Position numbers and translations under genes: made by a program. The notes beneath the pieces were generated by a model, which worked only from the letters and a program-made list of their open reading frames with translations, was not told the origin of the DNA and did no database searches. DNA of 64,000 nucleotides. Source: Lingula anatina (taxonomy: Eukaryota > Brachiopoda > Lingulata > Lingulida > Lingulidae). Below are positions 1 through 11,119 of the stretch, piece by piece. How positions within the stretch are numbered: the first letter of the stretch is position 1; each line of letters begins with the position of its first letter. The stretch is from contig NW_019775435.1 in assembly GCF_001039355.2 (NCBI RefSeq), positions 153,327 through 217,326 of the forward strand, read 5' to 3'.

Positions 1-424
1 TCTATGCCCTAAAAGCAACAGGACCAACATTTTTGCTTTGACAAAGTCTTTTGGAGCATTTAATATTTCTTTTCTCTAATTCTCACAGAAAATACTTCAT
101 ATTCATGCAGCAGCAAAAGTTGAAAAATAAATTAGTTTCAACACTTGTTTAAATACTGAATTTTTTGTTTATGATATACTTAAGCCTATTGCCCCTCTTG
201 GAATATGGGCCACTGACAAGATCCCTCCTTCAATCCCTGTTCTGGGCTCTCCTCTCTAGTTAGTAAAATTCATCTCTCGTTTCTTGCTCTAAGCCTTTGG
301 GCTTCTTGTTCCAGTTTCAGTATTTTAATTCTTTCATAAATTGGACAAAATGCTACAAACTAAACAAACTTGGTCATTTAAGGTAAAACATAACTGTATA
401 ATTAATTGCAAATATTTTTCTCAC
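1..424. other. Intron sequence of the EMI/SEA/GCC gene
   Basis: AT-rich DNA with no further in-phase GCC exon that I could find. It is taken as the intron following exon E. Confidence 0.5.
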
Positions 425-721
425 CTGCTGGACACTCAGTGCAATTCACACCACCGGGGCTCAGCTGGAAGTGACCATCTGGACACTGGACAGGCTGGAC
501 CATACCCTCATCTGGACAGTAGTGACCAGTTGGGCATTCTGTACAGCTAGAGCTTCCAGATTCAGCAAAATATCCAGCTGGACATTTGGCCAGAGAAGTT
601 AAACCATCTGGACATCGATGACCACCAGGGCATGGCAGACAACTGGACATTCCAGTCTGGTTCTGATACTGACCAGACAGACAAGGTTCTGGTGGGGAGT
701 ATATACTCGGACATCTGTGAC
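425..721 (-). CDS. GCC2/GCC3 repeat exon E
   Basis: The 297-nt phase 1-1 exon (99 residues) contains [16 protein letters not shown] and [17 protein letters not shown]. Its donor CAG|GTGAGA at 424 leads into an intron that runs out of the window on the left, so the coding sequence continues beyond position 1. Confidence 0.9.
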
Positions 722-3700
722 CTGGACAGGTATTACAAAAACATGTTCAGTAAGTAGAAAGCATGCACAGATTATTGAAGTTTTTTTGTGCTTATTTTGC
801 CACGTATCTGAAATTTAAAGAAATTTCATTAAAGGTCAAAACTTGGTCTAAAAAGGCTTTTTTTACTCATGCATCTGGAATATTGAGCCCCCAGTACTTT
901 TTTTTGTGCTAGAGCCTGAAAAACATACTAGGTAAAATAAATATCGGAAAAATATTTCACATCTTTAATGAAGAACACTCGTAAATGCAACTTTTGGGAT
1001 AACCCATTCACAGAAGCATTAATGCAATAAAAACAATAATGGATATCATATAATCCTCTGTTTAGAACTCTTATCTATAACAAACACCAAAATGTTTCTG
1101 GGTCTTACCCTGTGGGCACTCTATGCAACTTGTGTTCCCAGTGGACTTCTGATAGTGACCATCTGGACACTGGACAGGCTGGACCATGCCCACATCTGGA
1201 CAGTAGTGACCAGCTGGGCATACTGTACAGCTAGAGCTTCCTGGCTCAGCAAAATATCCAACTGGACACTTGATAGGAGGGTTACTTCCATCTGGACACT
1301 GATGACCACCAGGACATGGCAGACAACTGGACATTCCAGTCTGGTTCTGATACTGACCAGACAGACAAGGTTCTGGTGGGGAGTATATACTGGGGCATCT
1401 GTGACCTGAAGCACAGACACATTATACAAACTTGTATACATATTTCACATTTTTATAAATCATAAACCATTTAATCTTATATAGCCTGTCAAAAATTAAT
1501 AATATTGTTGATTAATAATAATGAGGTCCCTTGTTGAGCACCAAATGCATATGTTATATTACATGCTTTGTAATATTAGTCTACTTATTAAATATATTTG
1601 GTCATTTGAATATTTTTAAATAATTGAAAATTCTAGAATTGTACTTTTAAATTGGTGTAAGTTGTATCTTTTACAAAATTCTAGCTCTTAAACATGTACT
1701 CCATATCTTTATAGAGAAACGGAAAGTACTTAATCTGATCATACATGTACATGTATGTTCCAGAATAAGCATTAGAAAAATAGACAGTGTTCAACACAAG
1801 TGGGCATATCCAACAGCATAATGAAGATTTAGTCCATGTGAAGTTGCTAGGGTCTGTGAAGCTACTGGTCCAATGTAGAAATAGTGGCCAGTAACAGAAC
1901 AAACATATGAAATTCTACTGACGAACTTCAATAAAAGTGGCATTGGAGTGGCTCCAGTGCTAAAATTGGAGAAGGGAATAAAAAATTGGTATAAAGAGGG
2001 TAATACTGAAAATCAGCAAAGAACTTCCAAATATCACTACCTTGTGGGCACTCTGTACAATTCAGTCCACCACTGGTCACTTGAAAGTGACCATCTGGAC
2101 ACTGGACAGGCTGGACCATGGTTGTATTTGGACAGTAGTGACCAGTGGGGCAAGGGGTACAGATACTGCTTAACGGAAGGGCGTAGGAACCTGCTGGGCA
2201 CTCTAAGGGTGAACTGCTACCAGCTGGACATGAGTGACCAACTGGACATGGCAGACAGGTGGCCAGTCCTCCAGGAGAGTACTGGCCACTAGGACACTGC
2301 TCTTCTGAAAGCACAAAGAACAGCAGGGGTGAACTTAATAATTAAATCTAAAAACATGAAGAAAACACCATCAAAATTAGGATAAAAATGTAATCGTGAG
2401 TTTGAAAATAATTTTGAAAAAGAAAAATGCATGTTTCATTCTTTTAAAAATTCATCTATAAAAAAAAAAGGACACCTACTTGTGGTAACATTAGGACACT
2501 GATGACCAGCCGGACAAGCCTCACAGGCGCCATCTCCTGGATTCTCTTTGAATTGCCCCGCGCCACACAGTGTGCAGTACTTACTACTCCCGGGACTGTG
2601 CTGGCCGGGGGCACATGGTACGGGGGCCGCGGCATGGTCCACACAAGAGTGACCAGCTGGACAAGGGGTGCAGGATGTCGACCCTTGGGTTATGGTGAAA
2701 TCTCCATCTGGACAGTCCAGGCAAGCCGCTCGCCCACCAGGGCTATAGGTCCCAGGAGGACATTGAGTTGGAGGCTCTGTCTTGTTAAGACATGAATGAC
2801 CAGCTGGACATGGGTCACATGTGACTGACCCTTCTGAGTCTGTAAAGTAACCATCCGTACACTGCAGACAGACTGACCACCCAGCTGGACTATAGGTGCC
2901 CACTGGACAGAGGACTGGAACCTGGGCAGGATTGACACACTGCTTGCCTGAAAGATTTTCATATTTAAATGTATACATTTGTCCAACAACATGGTGCAGG
3001 AAAAAGTTAGCAGTGCACTTTTAACTGTCAGCAAGAAACTTGACACAGTTGTAGAAATGCTATTCTGAGTATATCTGGTTGTAAAGGCATGTCTGAAATT
3101 TCTAATATGGCAGCCATATCCAATATGGACTATATGTAATTTGCCAGCTGACAAAAACATCATCGAATAAATAATTTAAAAAATTTGTATATAAATTATC
3201 CAATACATTTGAAGAAAAAAATCTATTAAGCAGATTGAGGGTGAATAAATATGTTAGGTGGTGCAAGATGGATAGACAAAGCCTCTTTCAAACAGACTTG
3301 AGAATTGGTGTTAATGTTGAGGCCAAATTAGTTTGGTTTCACCAAAAATAAATCAGCATTAATCCAATTAAATGAAATATTACTCAATACATGATTATAA
3401 CAAGAAAGAAATGGATAATGTTTCAAATAATTAAAAATATTACTCGAGCACACTTCCACGCCTCAATCTAAAAATAAAGTAGTAAGTTCAACTATGCCAC
3501 AACTTCAAATGAAATTTTTGCTTTTTCATTCTTTTGCATTTATATTTCATTTCATTCATTTATCTTCATATATTTATTTATTTTCATTCATTTATTTGAT
3601 CACATACATATTTATTTGTCTTTTGTAAAAAATAACTTCCAGGTCTATGCTTCAGCAAGCGAATCTCTCTCTCTTACCTGCTGGACATGGCACACAGTTA

Positions 3701-5463
3701 ACTGCCCCAGCAGACTCGGAGTAAGTCCCATTCTGGCACAGTGAAGGAGAACTCATGGCAGGCAGTGGACACCCATTTCCAACTGGACAAGGGGAACAGA
3801 CCACTGCACCTGGCATGGAATAACTTCCAGCTGGACATGGCTCTGGGTCCGTAGTGGTGGGCAGAGGGCAGTGGTAGCCTGCTGGACACGAGTCACATGA
3901 GCTGGCGCCCTCTTTACTGTATTTTCCCTTACCGCAGGGTGTTTCTTTTGTGAGCGTGCAATAATAGCCACCCTGGCAGTCCACGCAGCGCCCGGAGTCT
4001 GGACTAAGTGTGTATTCTCCTATAAAGAAGAACTATTAGATAAGAAAATTCATCTTTTAAATTTTTATGATCAGTTAAAACATGACAGTTTCTATTGAAA
4101 TTTACTACATATTTTTACATAAAATGTATACTTTAATTGTCTAAAATAACCAAAACATTCTCATGAAAACAATATCATGGTTATCTTGCATCTCACCTAC
4201 TTCTTTTACTTTTCAGGTAATTTTCCCCCTATTATATGTATAAGTTCAAGATCCCACTTTAGACACAGCAATTCAACAGTTTATGAATTCATTTGGTTTG
4301 TAATTTTTCAACTCTTGACAATAACTTTTAATCACGTTTAAAATAAGGCTGTGCACTAGCCTGCCCATAATCTTGTAGCATTTCCCATTATTTCTAAAGA
4401 ACCAAGGAGAACTTTTCCATTGCTCGATTTGGTCTGGTTCACAAAAAGATTGTTAAAATCTCCAATAGCGCTTCCTTCCTGCTTACTGGCCTCTTGTGTA
4501 ATCTGGACATCTTGGTTGAAAAATAACACAAAGTCAACTGTGACTTCATCATCACTGGAACAAAATGGCATAAAAATTAATTATTGGAATTGTTTTTGAA
4601 AAGCTTGCATCTAAAGTGCTTAGCAATAAGCACTCCAAAAAACTTCAACATTAATTTAATTTTTGGGTTTTGCATAATTTTCTCAACCTATTTTAATAGG
4701 TTTGAAAGGGAAAAATTACAGAAAATTTTGCTTTCCTTTTGGTGAGAAATTTCTTTACAGTTCTTACATGAAGGGTTTGTTTAAAAAAAAGAATTTTATT
4801 TAGTCATCAAAAGTACAATTCCTTTACACAACAAAAGAGTTATAATTCATCAAAGAAACAGTCAACATTCAACAATCAACATTCAACAATATAAGCTCTC
4901 CACTGATTGGCTACCTGAAGCCTGTCACTTCCACTCTGTCAAAAGATGAGCCAAATTTACTCCCCTTTGTTACTTGATCAATCTGAAAACATGAAACCCG
5001 TTGCAGATAAGGCATTTTTACTGTACATGATGTTGCTGGTCTAAAAATGACTGATAAATGAAATCTGCACCCCCTCCAATTCTTATAGGACGTCCAATAG
5101 GAAATTGGCCCCCAAACCCTGTATTTCTTTCCTAAAGTATGTACAATAAAATTCCTAGTGTCCCAAGGGTCCTGTAGCATTCCGATAGAGTCCTACAGGA
5201 TGTCCTATTGGAAAATTTCACAAGGGTATTTCACAGAGCATGAACCAAATGCTAGTACCAACCTGTTGTTCAAACTCTCTGGCATACTTTTTGTGTTGTG
5301 CAGAGGCTGGGTTCTTCAGGTCAGTAGAGAAGGGGTACCTTTTATCAACAACCTTGAGGCTACCCAGAACTATTCTTGTACTGTGAGAAACAAACTCCTC
5401 TGAAATTAAAGAAAAATCTGTGTCAGGTTTGACTATAGCAACTTTCCAAGTGAAGTTATGACC

Positions 5464-5502
<39 letters not shown>

Positions 5503-7329
5503 CTTGCACCTTTTTTCAGACCAATACTAACTTATTTTAATAGACTACTGAAGTGTGGATTTATCTTGAAATAAAAAAGACCAATTTATGGCTTAAAAAT
5601 TTAAATTCTGTCTAAAGCTCTCTGGTGATATGGACCCCCTGGTGGTCTAAACTGCTAGCAGGCTAAAAGTTTTGGGTAGAGACTGAGGAAGTTTATTCTA
5701 TTTTCACTGCACCTTGACAATCATGAGTACCATTCAAGATGAAGCCTTCCTTACAGGAGCATGTGTAGCTGCCTGCGGTATTGGCGCATGTGTGCACGCA
5801 GCCGCCGTTGTTGATCTCACATTCATCAATATCTAGAATACAATGGAAAGTGTCAATTATGTGCTGTGGTGTTCCTTCATAATTGTAATTTGCAATTATT
5901 AGGACACAGCCTTTGTGAAAATGTGCCAGAACTGATAAAAACTAATTAATAATAAAAATGCGCTTAAATATACAGAGATTAACAGATATAATCAAGCAAC
6001 AAATTACCTGAATTTTAAAATCCATTTTTTGCACACACTGAATACCTTTAATAAATTGTTTTCTGACATACTTTTCAGGATTCATACATGTTAACCATTA
6101 AAAACCTGCAGATAGAGTTACTCAACATATTTACACCATCAGAATTTTTTTAATTTTCAGATTATGTTCCACAAATATCTTGCACCATTGCCAATATTGA
6201 TTGTCCTACTCAAAATGTCACTATTAACATGTGAACTGTCCTCAACATACTGTTAACTGTCACTGACCTGTGTCACATGTCGTTCCCCCATACCCTGGGA
6301 CACACACACAGCTATCTGGTGACACACAACTGTCACTCACCTGTGTCACATGTCGTTCCCCCATACCCCGGGACACACACACAGCTATCTGGTGACACAC
6401 AACTTCCATGGCCACAGCCTCCAGTACAGATGGCTGAAATATGAATGAATTATATCAATTATATCAATATGTCATTTTTAAGGTCCACTCACTAACACAT
6501 GGATCTGACAGTTGTGACCAATTTTTTTTCATCTAAGTTCCCTTAATTTTAAGACCAATTAAGGATGTTGTAACTAGCTGCAGGTAACCCAGGGTATTAT
6601 AACAGCTGCTACCCAGGGTGTTGTAACCAGCCCTAGGTTACCCAAAGTTTATTACCTGTGTTACAGGCGTCTCCAACCTGTCTCCAGCCAGGACAACACA
6701 CCTGCTCTAACCTGTACCTCCTGAATCTCTGCAGGGTGCTGGTCTGCCTGCTGACCTGTCTAGAACAGAAACTTTTAATATTAAAATTAATATAAAAATG
6801 ATATTTAATATCTAAACTTAAAGTTACAAAAAAAAAAAAAAAAAAACACTCTTAGAGCAGAGAACAAGGCAAACTCCAATAATAATGTCATTCAAATAAT
6901 ATTAGGTTACCAGGATTCAGTTGAATTTGTAATTATAGCATATTTCCCTTCTGAATAATAATCTATGATATTATGAATACTCAGGGTTTTTTTTAATTTG
7001 CAGATACTAATGAAATATCTTATAATCAACAAATTACCAATAAATCAATAAATCAACATGATGTATAAACCTAAAACCCTTCTTTGGCTGAGGTTATTAC
7101 AGTTGTTACACAAAAATGTTGGTATTGCTTACAAGACATTTTTATTAACCACATCATACTTTCCTGACATGTACTTTATAAGTTTAACTAGTAACTCTTT
7201 CAGATTGAAAATTTTAGACTTCTTAAGCAATTTGCAACATAAGCTTTAAATTTGTAAAGAGAGATGACTTTTTAACTGAATGCACCATAATGATATAAGA
7301 ATAAAGCATTATCATTAAAATTATTAACA

Positions 7330-7369
<40 letters not shown>

Positions 7370-8012
7370 TTTGTCTGGTGCACCTGCCAAATCCCATAAA
7401 GCCACAGTTAAGGAAATACTTGGCAAAGTCTGACTGCCAGCTAGGCAGGTACCCTGTGGCTATATAGCCTGTTCTGGTGGTACATACATGCCTGTAAGAA
7501 ATACACTAATATTTTACAGTACAATTATACACAGCAATGATGGACCTTGCACTGTAGCTTAGATTCTGAAGTATTGTCTACTCTCCCTTCTCTTACAATA
7601 ATAATAATAATAATAATAATAATAAACTTGCTGTTTATATGTTAACCGTAGAGAAAATTTTTGATCAAAGTCACCAAATTGTAGAAAAATAGTGAACACA
7701 ACACTTCTAATAGTCTTAAAAGGAGTAACTTTAATTACCTTTTTTGTTAGAAATCAGCTGAAACATTTTAATTTAGTGGACCACTACAGGCAAGCAGTTG
7801 CTTTATCTCAAGTCAAAACAAACTTAAATTTTGACCTTGGAATTAAAAGGAACTTCTGGTTGTTAAGTTCCTTTGTAAAACAAAACCTTGTGTTATTTAA
7901 TCTAATCTAAAATCACACTTGGAGCGTTTACGTACCCTGAGAGGGAGTTCACTGTTCCTATGCTGGGCATCATTACAATGGCAAGCAGGACAAGCAATGA
8001 TGAATAACTCAT
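425..8012 (-). CDS. EMI-EGF-SEA-GCC2/GCC3 repeat protein, 5' part (3' end outside window)
   Basis: Eleven coding exons join in phase to at least 861 residues: 7936-8012, 7369-7491, 6656-6759, 6341-6433, 5713-5832, 5263-5399, 4915-4982, 4361-4554, 3678-4019, 2480-2947, 2041-2304, 1109-1405 and 425-721 (the EMI and SEA domains are each split over several of these). Domain order is signal peptide, EMI (about residues 26-101), EGF (102-132), calcium-binding EGF (133-172), SEA (173-305), then GCC2/GCC3 ephrin-receptor-like repeats to the window edge. From the first EGF on, most module borders are phase 1, as expected for exon-shuffled extracellular proteins. It is a secreted or membrane-anchored, disulfide-rich protein; the C-terminus and any membrane span lie beyond position 1. 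No substrate or partner can be inferred. All borders are GT-AG except one GC-AG at 4360. I do not recognise a named orthologue. Confidence 0.85.
1109..1405 (-). CDS. GCC2/GCC3 repeat exon D
   Basis: The 297-nt phase 1-1 exon (99 residues) contains [16 protein letters not shown] and [20 protein letters not shown]. It has exactly the same length as exon E, and its first roughly 77 bases (gene orientation) are almost the same as those of exon E, so the pair is a recent tandem exon duplication or is kept alike by gene conversion. Confidence 0.92.
2041..2304 (-). CDS. GCC2/GCC3 repeat exon C
   Basis: The 264-nt phase 1-1 exon (88 residues) begins [13 protein letters not shown] and contains [10 protein letters not shown] and [20 protein letters not shown]. 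The latter block is also present in exons D and E, showing that these three exons derive from one ancestor. The donor is CAAG|GTAGTG. Confidence 0.9.
2480..2947 (-). CDS. GCC2/GCC3 repeat exon B
   Basis: The 468-nt phase 1-1 exon (156 residues) is the longest GCC exon. It carries repeats such as [41 protein letters not shown] and CAPGQHSPG. The donor is ACAA|GTAGGT; with it the reading frame joins exon C. Confidence 0.9.
3678..4019 (-). CDS. GCC2/GCC3 repeat exon A
   Basis: The 342-nt phase 1-1 exon encodes 114 residues with the recurrent pattern CPAGxxCP followed by PCPAGSYS or LCQNGTYS. This is the GCC2_GCC3 (tyrosine-protein kinase ephrin type A/B receptor-like) repeat found in large multidomain invertebrate surface proteins and in SVEP1- and SCUBE-like proteins. 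It is the first repeat exon after SEA; the donor is CAG|GTAAGAG. Confidence 0.9.
4361..5399 (-). CDS. SEA domain, three exons (5263-5399, 4915-4982, 4361-4554)
   Basis: The exons encode a segment with [18 protein letters not shown], then [13 protein letters not shown] and [10 protein letters not shown], then VTVDFVLFF. This is the alternating strand/helix pattern of the SEA domain common in mucins, agrins and membrane glycoproteins. The canonical autoproteolysis motif (G|SVVV) is replaced by S-D-D-E-V-T-V, so self-cleavage is not expected. After SEA, a stretch with NQTKSSNGK and NATRLWAG leads into the GCC repeats. Phase checks out across all three exons (1 to 0, 0 to 2, 2 to 1), but the last donor must be GC rather than GT. 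Confidence 0.8.
5713..5832 (-). CDS. Calcium-binding EGF domain exon
   Basis: The 120-nt phase 1-1 exon starts [16 protein letters not shown] and continues to [14 protein letters not shown]. The leading D-I-D-E, the Asn of NNGG and the aromatic in GSYTC match the calcium-binding EGF consensus, including a potential Asp/Asn hydroxylation site. It rigidifies the link between the first EGF and the SEA domain. Confidence 0.92.
6257..6402. repeat. 73-bp tandem duplication overlapping an EGF exon
   Basis: Bases 6257-6329 and 6330-6402 are near-identical copies. They differ at the base that makes GTCAGT versus GTGAGT in the donor and in a CTGGG/CCGGG difference. The 6330 copy covers the 3' half of the EGF exon with its real donor; the 6257 copy lies in the intron and carries a second intact donor site. 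Confidence 0.9.
6341..6433 (-). CDS. EGF-like domain exon
   Basis: The 93-nt phase 1-1 exon encodes a 31-residue EGF-like module with six cysteines ([11 protein letters not shown], then [14 protein letters not shown]). It is bounded by CAG|CCATCT and ACACAG|GTGAGT. The gene-downstream part of the exon plus its donor is partly repeated in the adjacent intron (6257-6329); reading through the true donor meets a stop (TGA) at once, so the repeat is not coding by simple extension. Confidence 0.85.
6656..7491 (-). CDS. EMI domain, exons 2-3 (7369-7491 and 6656-6759)
   Basis: The two exons together encode a cysteine-rich module starting HVCTTRTGY, with [11 protein letters not shown] in the middle and [13 protein letters not shown] at the end. 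That spacing (single Cys, C-G-aromatic-G-C, then CCPGW...C) is the signature of the EMI domain of emilins and multimerins, which mediates protein-protein contact and multimerisation of extracellular proteins. The module sits directly after the signal peptide, the usual EMI position. Phases are 2 in, 2 at the inner junction and 1 out. Confidence 0.85.
7936..8012 (-). CDS. Exon 1 of the EMI/SEA/GCC gene: signal peptide
   Basis: The exon encodes [19 protein letters not shown] followed by TVNSLSG. It has a hydrophobic core typical of a secretory signal peptide, probably cut after the Gly/Thr region. The donor is GG|GTACGT (intron from 7935), leaving phase 2, and this joins cleanly to the EMI exon at 7491. 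The ATG at 8012 is the first in frame. A TATATATA run at about 8040-8048 lies only some 30 bases upstream, so a normal-length leader would need transcription to start further up or an upstream non-coding exon. Confidence 0.8.
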
Positions 8013-9839
8013 CTTCTTTCTGCCTCAAAAAGTGAGCTGTATATATACATACAACTGTATATTCTCATACAGTAATTATAAGAAAATATTCATATTCTAC
8101 AAAACAAGACTTAGGGCGCATTCAGAAACCGGTGATCCACAGACTAGCTGCCCAATTTAAAAGGTGCTGAGATTAATTGCTCTGTGCATTGTCAAGAACG
8201 TGCCATATTTGTTCCCAAGACTAGTTGGTCTTCGAATCAACTTGGTTGTGAATGTGGTCTTAGGGTGCGTTCACAATGAAATCATCGAACTAGGTACAGG
8301 GACAGTGGCTGATTTAGAGGGGGGGTCAGGGGTCCTGACCCCTCCTTTGATTTCTGGTCCCCTCTTAAAATTAGAATTTTGACTGAATCATAGTTCTAAA
8401 CATTACCAAATGGCACCGTTCGCCCTCTAAAATACCAAAATTTCTCGGGCCCTTCAGCGGGCCACAAACCCCACGCCACGTGGGGAGGGGGAGGGGCATC
8501 CGCAGACCCCCCCCCCTTCAAATGATCCTGGATCTGCCCCTGAGGGGCACTAGTTCTTTGGGGACTCTTGCTGAATGCAATCAGATTATTTCCTATGTAC
8601 TCCTCTAATCACCAGCTTTCCTAGCTGTATTCTACTCAATGCCAGTATGTGTTCCGCGGATTTAGTAAAATAGATCAATTGTGAGCGCACCCTTAAACTG
8701 AGTTACTCCATTTCTCTATTTCCCACCTGAACTTCGGAGAATTCATTCATACAGGTACATGTACCGTGACAACCACATACAGGTACTCTTTAAATAATGA
8801 AATCAATTTATTCGCAATGATTAGGGCTACCATCTTAATGAAATACACTATCACTGAATTCAAGTACATTGAGTTGGTATTGAATGTGAACTTGAAAATG
8901 GATAAAGCTTACCTTGCCCGCGACTTTTTTTTTCGATAAGAGCGGGTTAAAGTAGAGCGTGCGAATTATGGCGGGTTACATGGCTTCGGGAACTGGGTCA
9001 AGGTTATTTTTAGTAAATTTAAATTTCCTTGTCTTCGCTAACGCATTATAGATCTATCGATGGTATTTTTCAGGTAAAAATATGTCTTTCGACACGGTAC
9101 TACGCAAATACTTAAGGCCTTCTTTGGACATGGTTTGATTGATTTAAAAAATCGAGGAAAGTATTTTTCTGAGTCAAGTACAGTATAGGCCCTATATGCT
9201 GTCATATTTAGATAATAAGGCAGATCTGATAATAAGAGCTGTACGTGCTGATCATGCAGTGCTTTAAGGAAAAATAAATGAATCCGGAGGCCCTGCATGG
9301 TACTGGCAAAAATTAAATATGTAGAAAAATATGTTTGGAAATAACCCAAGTTTATCTAAATTACAGTTTATAAGTTCATTATACTCGAAGAAATATTTTA
9401 AAGCCTTTCTCTTGCGCTCTCTCTTGATAAGCAGTAATAAAGAAATACACAATAAAAAAGAAAAAATAGACTTTATTAGATCACAGCTTTAACAACGTTT
9501 TCCGTTATCACATAAGTGTTAAAAGGACAAAGAAATAAACACCTACGATAATTCAGTGACGCTTGCATCAAAAATCACCTAACGCTTCTCTTGTTCATTA
9601 CTAAAATTACAAAAATGAAAGAGAAAACAACTTTTCATATGAGATCCATATTTCACAATAAATACATTGAAATCAACCCACAGAAATATAATAAATGCTA
9701 CCACCAAAACAGAGGTTATCACAAATACACTGGCCTCCGTGCCTGCCATTAGACCACGTGACCTCCATAGATGACTATCATCTGTATTAATCTCTTAAAA
9801 GATCATTACAATAAAATACTTTTTAGAAAAAAAAACACA

Positions 9840-9885
<46 letters not shown>

Positions 9886-10918
9886 GACTAGGCCTAACTT
9901 TAATTTGAATGTCAGAAAAGATTCATGAGCCATTGGTTAGGCCTACTATGGGAAATTTGTCGTTTATATCAAGAAATATCATTTTTGGGAAAAATTAACA
10001 GTTGTTATCCACTTAACATGCCTTTGTAAAGATTTTAGTACAATTACATTTAATAAAATCTTTAAAACAAGATGGATTTTTTTAGTTATAGTTTACGCAG
10101 CACAATTTAGACCTAAACCGGTTTGGTTGTAAAATGTAACACCAGAAGACCAAATCCAGGGTTTGGATTTCCTGAAGTGAGATTAGATACATGTAGAGTC
10201 AGGTTTTCGAATTTTAATTTGTTATTTTAATCTATTCCATTTTGACAACAGAGACTTGTGACTTTCACTCTTATCGATGAAATGTAAAATGCTACCTCAA
10301 CAACGATATAGATTGTAATTTCATCAGCAGTTTTGGATATGGTATATATTGAGGAATAAAGAGAATATGCTTTAATTCAATGAAATGCACAATCATACTG
10401 TATGTTGCTATACTTATAAGAATAACCCGTTTTGAATACAGTTTATGCAAATACGCTTATTAAATTCACATACACGTGTCTTTACATTTAAATTTCACTA
10501 CATTAATTGCGTTAAGAATGTTGCAATAAACAGATATAAAATCAAAACATGATTATACATCACAAACCGCCTGGCTTACATACCAAAAGGGCACAAATAT
10601 CTCAATATTATAATATTAAAAGAACAAATGGAGTTTTTGAGCTTACGTGTAGTTAAATAAAAGAAACTTGTATAGCCGACCATGTGAACGTTAAGAGTAT
10701 ATATATAGTAAGAGTGTTTTACGGACGCTTCCCCCACAATAAATGTAATCGACACCTATTCATATGCCACAAGTGATAGCAAGAAGCACAGTTAGGACAA
10801 AGAGTTATACAAGATGTACCTCCTTGGTTAGGGCAATCACAATATGATCTAGAGTCATTCAAATTCCACGCTAAGTCTTTGATCTAAGACCGGTAAGTCG
10901 TTTTGTGGACCAAACCTT

Positions 10919-10953
<35 letters not shown>

Positions 10954-11119
10954 GCACTCTCTCTCTCTCTATTTGTTACGTGTGCCACGTCATCTGTGCC
11001 AACATATATTTTAATCAACTTAAGATCGGGTTAACAATCCTCTAATCTGAGGGTCATTCCTGGTGCTGTAAAAATTTAGCAAAATGAACATGTTTTGAAG
11101 CAGACAACAATGACAAGAG
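8013..11119. other. Intergenic region between the two minus-strand genes
   Basis: No exon with conserved content was found. It contains a MITE-like repeat (8303-8542), an (AC)n run at about 9838-9883 and a (CT)n run at about 10922-10970. On the minus strand an ATTAAA (TTTAAT at 11010-11015) sits about 105 bases after the stop of the lectin/sushi gene and may be its polyadenylation signal. Confidence 0.5.
8303..8542. mobile_element. hAT-like MITE, copy 1
   Basis: The element starts CAGTGGCTGATTTAGAGGGG and ends GATCCTGGATCTGCCCCTG. The ends are imperfect inverted repeats of the CAGNGGC type seen in hAT-family non-autonomous elements. It contains TCAGGGGTCCTGACCCC near one end. A related copy in opposite orientation lies at 58958-59258. 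No convincing target-site duplication was seen, so the family assignment is tentative. Confidence 0.6.

Noticed and set aside
618-2795. Plus-strand frames opposite the GCC exons
   Set aside because: Shadow frames; the minus strand has cysteine-rich repeats and correct splice phase.
8039-8048. TATATATA as TATA box for the EMI/SEA/GCC gene
   Set aside because: It is only about 30 bases before the ATG, leaving almost no leader, in a generally AT-rich place. Likely chance.
9838-9883. CRISPR-like or other ordered repeat array
   Set aside because: Plain (AC)n microsatellite; no spacer structure anywhere in the window.
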